Shown here: piece after piece, positions 47,651-54,610 of the stretch | How the letters are laid out: every line of letters starts with the position of its first letter | How positions within the stretch are numbered: the first letter of the stretch is position 1 | NCBI GenBank assembly: GCA_017656185.1 | Contig: JACDOK010000006.1 | Location: forward strand, 1-64,000 | DNA length: 64,000 nt | Direction of reading: 5' to 3' | Source of the DNA: Peptococcaceae bacterium | Lineage (GTDB): Bacteria; Bacillota; Desulfotomaculia; Desulfotomaculales; JACDOK01 | The notes under the pieces: generated by a model | Databases searched by the model: none | Seen by the model: only the letters and a program-made list of their open reading frames with translations | Told to the model about the DNA's origin: nothing | Made by a program: the position numbers and the translations under genes

Positions 47651-48916
47651 CTATACCTCCTCTCTCAACTTGGGTAGGTTCCTGAAGAAGGTACTTATCA
47701 CCCACACGGCAAAGATGCCGACAATAATGAAGAAGATCCAATTCCCGGCCACCGTCAGAGCGTTCCCTAAACCCGGGCTGACACTGATTACACCAAGCTT
47801 GGAGAGTTTGGACGGCAGCACAAACAGGCGGTTAAGGAACCCGGCTATGATCGCGGTGGCGTAAAAGCCCCGGATGTAGATACCCTTGACAACCTTAGTC
47901 GTAAGGGCCCCCACCTGAATGCCGATCAGCGAGCCAAGGAGCATCCCCATAGCCAGCGTGTAAAAGATGAACCCGTATACGGCGTACTGCGAAATGGAGG
48001 CATAACCGGCAGTAAAAATGATCTGCAGGATGTCAGTGCCAACCGTGGTGAAGGACGATACCCCGAGGCCGTAAACGAACATCGGGAAGGTGAGGAAGCC
48101 GCCACCGACACCCATAATCGCGGCTACGAACCCGACGATACCGCCGCAGCCAGCCACGAAGATGGCCGGGATTTTGCGTCCGCCCGGTACGAGGTCCTGG
48201 TCAAAGGTAATCCTGGGCGGAATGTTGCTCGCCTGCAGGCGACCGGCAATACCCGTCACGGCACCGCCTGCTGCCGCTGTTTCATGTGCTGCGGCGGAAT
48301 CTATTTTAGCCACACCGGATCTCTGTCTTAAGAAATCAAACAGCGCGTAAAATCCCAGGAAACCGAGCAGCAATACGTAGATAACGCTGATGAAAGTGTC
48401 ACTGAGCACGGGGTTACTCATATACAGAGCCCGGTTCAGAATGCCGCCGCCCGACACGCCGATAAAGGAACCGGCCACAAAGGCTACGGCTAAGCCGATC
48501 GACACGTTGCCCAGCTTTTTGTGCACCGTGGTGCCCATAATAGCTTTGGCAAAGATATGGAACAAGTCGGTACCTACGGCCAGGATACCCTTAACCCCGA
48601 CGCTCATCAGGGCAGGGGTAATGATAAAGCCGCCCCCGGCACCGATACACCCGGTGATCAACCCGGCACACAGGCCGATCAGGATCGACACTAGGAAGAT
48701 TTTAGGAGAATAGAAGGCAGGAGCATAGGCCGACTTCCCGCCCAAGATTCCCGGCAGGTCCGCGGCATAACCGATGATTGGAACAAGCAGCGGCGTACAA
48801 AGCACAAGCAGTAGAAACAGCTTGCGGCGATCCCTTAGAATAGTCAGTGAGGTTTCGTATTCCCACCTGGCATGGGCTCGTGCTGCCGCTTGAAACATTT
48901 CATAGAGCTTTCTCAA
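47651..48916 (-). CDS. TauE/SafE family anion permease (copy 4, long form with cytoplasmic N-terminus)
   Basis: GCIGAGGGFIITPALMSVGVKGILAVGTDLFHIFAKAI...AIMGVGGGFLTFPMFVYGLGVSSFTTVGTDILQII. Confidence 0.92.
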   Translation of the reverse strand: MRKLYEMFQAAARAHARWEYETSLTILRDRRKLFLLLVLCTPLLVPIIGYAADLPGILGGKSAYAPAFYSPKIFLVSILIGLCAGLITGCIGAGGGFIITPALMSVGVKGILAVGTDLFHIFAKAIMGTTVHKKLGNVSIGLAVAFVAGSFIGVSGGGILNRALYMSNPVLSDTFISVIYVLLLGFLGFYALFDFLRQRSGVAKIDSAAAHETAAAGGAVTGIAGRLQASNIPPRITFDQDLVPGGRKIPAIFVAGCGGIVGFVAAIMGVGGGFLTFPMFVYGLGVSSFTTVGTDILQIIFTAGYASISQYAVYGFIFYTLAMGMLLGSLIGIQVGALTTKVVKGIYIRGFYATAIIAGFLNRLFVLPSKLSKLGVISVSPGLGNALTVAGNWIFFIIVGIFAVWVISTFFRNLPKLREEV

Positions 48917-49041
48917 CGGTAATACCCCCTTTTAGTTGATTAATCAGTAAGCATTAAGTAATATCGTTTTCGTTTTCAGCGAAACATGCCTTAACATAAC
49001 CATCCCAGCTGGTATCACCCCCCTTAAAACGCGGTATATAA

Positions 49042-49135
49042 AAAGGCCGGCTTACCCCCGCCCGGAACCTTCCCCGCGCTTTGAATATCCGAGAGTAGGG
49101 GGCATGCCGGCCTATCGTTTTTCGATTCGGCCTTT
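49042..49135 (-). ncRNA. Copy 1 of a repeated structured GGCC element
   Basis: Minus: AAAGGCCGAATCGAAAAACGATAGGCCGGCATGCCCCC...GGGGGTAAGCCGGCCTTTTT. Confidence 0.65.
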
Positions 49136-49153
49136 ATTCGTATTGGATTGTCC

Positions 49154-49375
49154 TTAATCCCTATACCTGGCCACGGGCACCGCTTCCGTCAAATCTTTCA
49201 AAATACTGGCATCATTGTTTCTCTGAGCGGCTATTATTTGCCTGAGCCGGTTACCCTTTATCAATACACAGCGCCCACCCGGTACCATAACGCGATACCA
49301 TTCAATTCCCGGTACCGGGATAATGCGGCAACCCAATGCTTCCAGGCGTTCAAACACCATCCGCATGTCAGTCAT
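49154..49375 (-). CDS. Small hypothetical protein
   Basis: MTDMRMVFERLEALGCRIIPVPGIEWYRVMVPGGRCVLIKG; start ATG 49375 behind GGAGGTGAT removes overlap with 49392..49595. Confidence 0.6.
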   Translation of the reverse strand: MTDMRMVFERLEALGCRIIPVPGIEWYRVMVPGGRCVLIKGNRLRQIIAAQRNNDASILKDLTEAVPVARYRD

Positions 49376-49391
49376 GCGGATCACCTCCGGA

Positions 49392-49595
49392 TCAACCCGA
49401 GAGACGGGGTTTGTGGCGGCGGCTGCCGGCAACCCGCTCTGGCACTTCGTCCTCTTCCAGCTTTCGTGTTTTAATAGCCTCATAAATGACCACGGGCTGC
49501 CCGTTTTCCACCCTGATCTTGACCTCGCCCCAGCCTAACTGCCGGAGGAAAGCTATAAGCTGTCTTTCCCGGTTTGTTAAGTCGCTGATCGACAT
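49392..49595 (-). CDS. YezD (DUF2292)-like small protein
   Basis: LTNRERQLIAFLRQLGWGEVKIRVENGQPVVIYEAIKTRKLEE; paralogous to 50316..50576. Confidence 0.6.
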   Translation of the reverse strand: MSISDLTNRERQLIAFLRQLGWGEVKIRVENGQPVVIYEAIKTRKLEEDEVPERVAGSRRHKPRLSG

Positions 49596-49630
49596 CGCGC
49601 CTCACGCTCCTCCAGCACTTCAGTGCTGAA

Positions 49631-49699
49631 AAAGGCCGCTACCCTCCCCCTTGGCACACGGGGGAGAATAACGGCCTATCGTTGTTCGATTCAGCCTTT
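49631..49699 (-). ncRNA. Copy 2 of the structured GGCC element
   Basis: Minus: AAAGGCTGAATCGAACAACGATAGGCCGTTATTCTCCCCC...GGGGGAGGGTAGCGGCCTTTTT. Confidence 0.65.
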
Positions 49700-49726
49700 A
49701 ATATTTAATTGAGTTAATTAATTAAA

Positions 49727-50179
49727 TTATTTAATGAGGATTACCGGGCACGGCGCCATTTGCAAAACTTTATGACTGACACTACCAAGGAATATTTCCT
49801 TTAAATTACTCATGCCGCGCGTACCCATCACAATCAGGTCGACACCGTGCTTGCGGGCATACTCGCTGATTTCCTCGGCGGGATTGCCGGCACCGTAATC
49901 AGACTGGACATTAATGCCCTTTTCTTTGAAGACCGCTTCCGCCTGTTCCAAGATACGCTGGCGCTCCTCGGCAAACACTTCCCGAATGTGTTTACCCTGT
50001 TCACCCCAGTCAGCCGCCACCCAGTAGAGACGGCGCGATATATAACTGCGCGGAATGCGGTCAACAGTAAAAACGGTGACTTTACTGTTGGGGTTGAATT
50101 TGGCCAACTCTGCCGCATATTGGGCAGCACGCATGGCACACTCCGACCCGTCAACAGGTACCAAAATGTTGTTAATCAT
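49727..50179 (-). CDS. Universal stress protein (UspA family)
   Basis: MINNILVPVDGSECAMRAAQYAAELAK...GVDLIVMGTRGMSNLKEIFLGSVSHKVLQMAPCPVILIK. Confidence 0.94.
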   Translation of the reverse strand: MINNILVPVDGSECAMRAAQYAAELAKFNPNSKVTVFTVDRIPRSYISRRLYWVAADWGEQGKHIREVFAEERQRILEQAEAVFKEKGINVQSDYGAGNPAEEISEYARKHGVDLIVMGTRGMSNLKEIFLGSVSHKVLQMAPCPVILIK

Positions 50180-50236
50180 AGGCGTCACCTCCCAATTAAA
50201 ACTTTTTTGGTAAGCTTGGTTCAGCCCTTTAATACC

Positions 50237-50304
50237 AAAGGCCGTTACCCTCCCCATTACATCAGTTTGGGAAGAATAACGGCCTATCGTTGTTCGATTC
50301 GGCC
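50237..50304 (-). ncRNA. Copy 3 of the structured GGCC element
   Basis: Minus: GGGCCGAATCGAACAACGATAGGCCGTTATTCTTCCC...GGGGAGGGTAACGGCCTTT. Confidence 0.65.
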
Positions 50305-50315
50305 CGTTTTCAATT

Positions 50316-50576
50316 TTATCTCAGGCATATCTCTGCCACTTCCTGAAGCGGCTTGATTACTATTCCTTTCCGGTCTTTCCGGTTGCTGCCAGGTTTTTCC
50401 TCCAGGCGCACGGTACGGATAGCTTCGTAAACCACTACCGGTTGACCGTTCTCGACTCTTAGTTTGACCTCGCCCCAACCCATTTGGCGCAGAAAATATA
50501 TTAGCTTTTTTTCCCGGCTTGTTAGATTGAAAGGACCTCGCTCATCCACGGTGCCACCCCTTCCAAGGAGGTTCAT
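50316..50576 (-). CDS. YezD (DUF2292)-like small protein
   Basis: LTSREKKLIYFLRQMGWGEVKLRVENGQPVVVYEAIRTVRLEE. Confidence 0.6.
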   Translation of the reverse strand: MNLLGRGGTVDERGPFNLTSREKKLIYFLRQMGWGEVKLRVENGQPVVVYEAIRTVRLEEKPGSNRKDRKGIVIKPLQEVAEICLR

Positions 50577-50696
50577 CTATCGTGGTTATGGTCATAGTCA
50601 AGGTGCTTATCTATATAATTGATTAGCCCTGGTGACGCTTGTTTTTAGGATTTGACCCTTTACGAAGGGCTTTGCAACTGTGGTGATAGCAATTTG

Positions 50697-50706
50697 TTGT
50701 CACTAC
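50697..50706 (+). promoter_or_regulatory. TTGTCACTAC motif (with GTTCACAAGTGT at 50724..50735)
   Basis: Exact 10-mer, same composite arrangement of motifs as at 33308..33328. Confidence 0.5.
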
Positions 50707-50917
50707 TACGTGATTGTCGTAACGTTCACAAGTGTCCTTATAAATACTTCTTTTTCCGGGACAACCAGCCTCTTTTAACCTTCCATGTCTGCCTCCTGCT
50801 TTTGTTGGGTTCAACGTACCAAAACCCTGTAATGATGTCAATACCTTTTTTAAAAAAATATTCATTATGAAAAATTTTATATTGGTTGTTAAATTTCCGG
50901 CACCTGGTACTTGTACC

Positions 50918-51304
50918 CTACTCGTCCTCTTTATTAACCACCATTCTTTTCACCGTGGCACGCAGCTCAGCTACACTAAAGGGCTTGATTATATATCCCG
51001 TTGCGCCTTTGGAAATTGCTGCGGAGGCTACATCGATGCTGCCATGGCCGGTGATGAGGATCAGCGGTACCTGGGCATCAACCTGCCTGACTCTCCGTAC
51101 CACTTCCAGTCCGTCCATGTCCGGCATTTTTAAATCCACCAACACCGCTGCCGGCTTTTCATTAAAAAACAATTCCAGTCCCTCACGCCCCCCACCGGCG
51201 GTCACCGGTATAAAACCTTCCTGTTCCATGGCCTTGGCGAGGACCCAGCGCATCTCTTCCTCATCATCGATGATTAAAATCTTAGGCTCTGCCATTCTAC
51301 CCAT
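50918..51304 (-). CDS. Single-domain (CheY-like) response regulator
   Basis: KILIIDDEEEMRWVLAKAMEQEGF...VLVDLKMPDMDGLEVV...LILITGHGSIDVASAAISKGATGYIIKPF; no output domain. Confidence 0.94.
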   Translation of the reverse strand: MGRMAEPKILIIDDEEEMRWVLAKAMEQEGFIPVTAGGGREGLELFFNEKPAAVLVDLKMPDMDGLEVVRRVRQVDAQVPLILITGHGSIDVASAAISKGATGYIIKPFSVAELRATVKRMVVNKEDE

Positions 51305-52802
51305 CTCCTTTCGTTACCGGTAGGTATACCGTCATTTTCGTACCCGATCCGGGTTTGCTTTCAGCCTTAATCTGCCCGCCATGAACCCCGATAATCTGCT
51401 GGCTTATGGCCAGGCCCAGCCCGCTGCCGCCTTCTTTGGTAGTGTAATAGGGTTCAAAAATGTGCGGCAGGTCATCGGCAGCAATACCCTTTCCGGTATC
51501 CTCAAAGGTAACGCGTATCCATTCGTCTGCCTGCTGCGAGGTAATAATCAGGGACCCGCCCTCCGGCATAGCCTGCACAGCATTAATGATCAGGTTTAAG
51601 AAGACCTGTTTCAACTTTTCCTGGCTTCCTATCACCTGAGGCAAATCATCGGCCAGCCGGAGCTGCAGGTCAATGTGAAGGCGACGCAGCAGGGCATCGG
51701 AAAAGTTCAATACGCTTTGTACCAGCTCGTTTACATCAAGAGGCTGCAGCTTGCCGTTATCCGGTTTCCCAAAATCGAGCAGTTCGTCAACAATCTTATT
51801 TTGACGTTCAATCTGCTGCTTCATGCGCTTAATATATTCTTTTATGCCTGAACATTCCTTAAGATCATCCTCCATTACTTCTACAGTCGCCCTCAGGATC
51901 CCAAGAGGATTCCGTAATTCGTGGGCAATTCCGGTTACCAGCCTTCCCAAAGCCGCCAAACAATCGGCCCGCCGCAGTTGTTCCTTCAGTTGTTCCTTTT
52001 CCGCCAGCCCGTCCGCCATCTTGTTGATCGCTTTGGCAATCTGTCCCATCTCTCCCGGCATGGGTGCCAGCCGAAAGCCGGTATCGTACTCCAGCGCTTC
52101 TAAACCTTTTTTAATCCTGCTGATATGACGGGTAACGTTAAAAACGACGACCATAAGCCCTAAAATACATACGCAAAAGACAATTAGCATTGTATAGCGT
52201 GTAATCAGGCGAAAATGATAGCTCTTGGCAAAAATTGGGTGCATGCGTTCCTCCGCCCATACTACGGCCACCGGCTCTCCGTTCACCATCACAGGACGCA
52301 GGTATTCCAGGAATTCATCGTCCCAGGTTCGCCCCAGCCTCGAGATCGCATCCCGGGTCGCGAGGGCAGCCTGGATTCCGGCTGATACCTCTCTTAAAAT
52401 GCGCTGCTCGCGCCGTTTCTGTTCCGCCGGGGAAAGCTCCCTGTACTCGTGCAGAAAGCCTTCCACATACATCTCGTCAGTTTTAGGCAGGTACAGTCCC
52501 AAGCGTACCCCGGCATACTCCGATGCCAGGGGCTTGGCCGTCTTTGTAAAGACAGCCGCCAACTTGTTACCGGTATCTTGGGCCCCTTTTTCTTCTATCT
52601 CTTTCGCAGCCGCACTCTCCAGTTTAGATGAAAGTTCAGTGACAATTTCACCAAGGCGTTTCTCCTTCTCTTTCAGCACCACTTCGTCACTCTTGCTGGC
52701 GTAAAGCAGGTCGTAAAGCATTACAAGCACCGGTACCACCAAAACCACCAGTACAATAGCAATGAGCTGAAAGCGCATGCCCCGGTTTCTGATTAACGCC
52801 AC
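51297..52802 (-). CDS. Sensor histidine kinase, paralogue of 40276..41811
   Basis: TGIAHELRNPLGILRATVEVM; FEDTGKGIAADDLPHIFEPYYTTKEGGSGLGLAISQQI; same N-terminal sensor architecture. Confidence 0.95.
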   Translation of the reverse strand: MALIRNRGMRFQLIAIVLVVLVVPVLVMLYDLLYASKSDEVVLKEKEKRLGEIVTELSSKLESAAAKEIEEKGAQDTGNKLAAVFTKTAKPLASEYAGVRLGLYLPKTDEMYVEGFLHEYRELSPAEQKRREQRILREVSAGIQAALATRDAISRLGRTWDDEFLEYLRPVMVNGEPVAVVWAEERMHPIFAKSYHFRLITRYTMLIVFCVCILGLMVVVFNVTRHISRIKKGLEALEYDTGFRLAPMPGEMGQIAKAINKMADGLAEKEQLKEQLRRADCLAALGRLVTGIAHELRNPLGILRATVEVMEDDLKECSGIKEYIKRMKQQIERQNKIVDELLDFGKPDNGKLQPLDVNELVQSVLNFSDALLRRLHIDLQLRLADDLPQVIGSQEKLKQVFLNLIINAVQAMPEGGSLIITSQQADEWIRVTFEDTGKGIAADDLPHIFEPYYTTKEGGSGLGLAISQQIIGVHGGQIKAESKPGSGTKMTVYLPVTKGDG

Positions 52803-52943
52803 GTCGTGACCCTCTCTCCCATCAATCCCACCAATTCTGGCGGCCCGCTTAAATACAACGCCTGATTATTTATACACCGCCCTTCCGGTGGATCAATACG
52901 TAATTCGCCCTTTATCCCCGTATTCCTACACGGGTTTTAAACC

Positions 52944-52981
52944 AAAAAAGGGCGCCTTCACCGTGAAGGCGCCCTTTTTTT
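52944..52981 (-). terminator. Strong terminator at the end of the aprBA-qmoAB-hdrCB operon
   Basis: AAAAAAGGGCGCCTTCAccgTGAAGGCGCCCTTTTTT. Confidence 0.92.
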
Positions 52982-52986
52982 ATGAT

Positions 52987-53868
52987 TTAAAGGCCGAACC
53001 TTTTGAGTATCTTTTGGGGCGAAACGATGTTGTGCTCGAACCCCAGTTCCTTAACCTTAAGATCAAATGCTACCCCCATTAACTGTGTAATAAAGAAAAC
53101 AGGCATATCATAATTGCGTCCCTTTACCTGGTTAATCTTCTTCTGGTAAGCGTCACAGTTCATATGGCACATTGGACAAGGGGTAACAATGACGTCAGCC
53201 CCGGCCTGATGGGCCGCTTCCAGCACATCGCCGGTAAGATCATAAATCATGTTGACGTTCGTAAACTGCTGCGACCCGCCGCAGCAGCGGGCGGCGTGTG
53301 TAAAGGGCACTGCCGTTGCCCCCATAGCCTCGACGATCTGGCCCAGCACCTTCGGGCGTTCCACGTCGTCGAAATCAGGTCTCCGCACACCGCGTACCGT
53401 CTGACAGCCCGAGTAACACGCCACTTTCAAACCTTCCAGCGGCTTAATGGTGCGGGCTTTGATTTCATCAAGGCCGATATCATTCACCAGCACGTCCAAC
53501 AGGTGGCGGACACGCAGGGTACCGTTGTACTGGAGGCCCGCAGCGCTTAAAGCTTCGTTGCATTTTTGAGCAAACTCAGGCTCGGTTTTAAATCTCTCGT
53601 TTACCCAGGCCAAATTCATGAAGCAGGAACTGCACCCTACCAGAATATCACCGGCACCGTTCTTTTCGGCTAGGGCCAAGTTCCGCGCCGTAATAGCCTG
53701 CTGCGGAAAATCGCCGATAACGTTGGCGACTACGGTTGCGCCACAGCAGTTCCAATCGGGGATATCCTTGGCCTCCAGGCCCAGCGCTTTATTGATAGCC
53801 TCAAAAGAAACCCCGTAGGCCTTACCTGTTGCTTCCATGGAACATCCGGGATAGAAACTGTACGCCAT
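52987..53868 (-). CDS. hdrB: Heterodisulfide reductase subunit B-like protein (CCG domains)
   Basis: YSFYPGCSMEATGKAYGVSFEAI...WNCCGATV...CSSCFMNL...CYSGCQTVR...ARCCGGSQQF...TPCPMCHMN. Confidence 0.95.
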   Translation of the reverse strand: MAYSFYPGCSMEATGKAYGVSFEAINKALGLEAKDIPDWNCCGATVVANVIGDFPQQAITARNLALAEKNGAGDILVGCSSCFMNLAWVNERFKTEPEFAQKCNEALSAAGLQYNGTLRVRHLLDVLVNDIGLDEIKARTIKPLEGLKVACYSGCQTVRGVRRPDFDDVERPKVLGQIVEAMGATAVPFTHAARCCGGSQQFTNVNMIYDLTGDVLEAAHQAGADVIVTPCPMCHMNCDAYQKKINQVKGRNYDMPVFFITQLMGVAFDLKVKELGFEHNIVSPQKILKRFGL

Positions 53869-53869
53869 C

Positions 53870-54439
53870 TTAGTGTCCCTCCTTTGCCAGGGCCACGGCC
53901 TTGTCGTAGATCTTCTTCACATCTCCCAACCCCTTGACTTTCTTGGGAGGTGCCAGCGGCAGGCGTTTGGCCTTCATCATGGCCATGCCTACGTCCTGCA
54001 TTTTCATGGCATCCTTTATGGCGCCAAAGCCGGACTTCATATAGTAGGCGTTGGTCATCCCCAATTCAAAGACACGACCACGCTTCATCATACTATCAAA
54101 GAAGACCTTGCTCAAGGTAGCCACTGGCGCTTTCGTACCCTTTTCAAAGTGATAGTGCTTCAACGAGTGCATTACGTCAATGATAGGAATGCCGCGCGGA
54201 CAACGCACCGTGCACAGGCAACAAGAGGTACACAGCCAAGGCGTATTGGCTTTTAAAACCTTGTCCACTTCGCCGGCAAACAGCATCTTAAAAAGCTGCC
54301 GCGGGGTATAATCCATCAGGTGACGTGCCGGACAGGTTACGGCACACAGCCCGCACTGCATACACTGCTGGGCATATTTACCGCTTTCCAGGTTGTACAC
54401 CTCACGGGAAGCAGCAGGGTTGTATTTAAACGCGCACAT
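53870..54439 (-). CDS. hdrC: Heterodisulfide reductase subunit C-like [4Fe-4S] protein
   Basis: CMQCGLCAVTCPARH ... CTSCCLCTVRCPRGIPIIDVM. Confidence 0.94.
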   Translation of the reverse strand: MCAFKYNPAASREVYNLESGKYAQQCMQCGLCAVTCPARHLMDYTPRQLFKMLFAGEVDKVLKANTPWLCTSCCLCTVRCPRGIPIIDVMHSLKHYHFEKGTKAPVATLSKVFFDSMMKRGRVFELGMTNAYYMKSGFGAIKDAMKMQDVGMAMMKAKRLPLAPPKKVKGLGDVKKIYDKAVALAKEGH

Positions 54440-54610
54440 TGTTACTTAACCTCCTTACGTTAGCAAACCTAATCTCCTAAGATCGAAACTTAGGTCTCCC
54501 CCTAATCGCCGCGTAATGCTAAGCATATGCTCCAGGCACCGGCTTGTAGCAATCGGAGGCCCTGGGAGGAGACGGAGTCGGCCAAACCCCGGTCTCCTCC
54601 CTGTCAAGCC

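Noticed and set aside
49376-49483. Overlap of 49154..49483 with 49392..49595
   Set aside because: Removed by using the internal ATG 49375, which has its own GGAGGTGAT RBS
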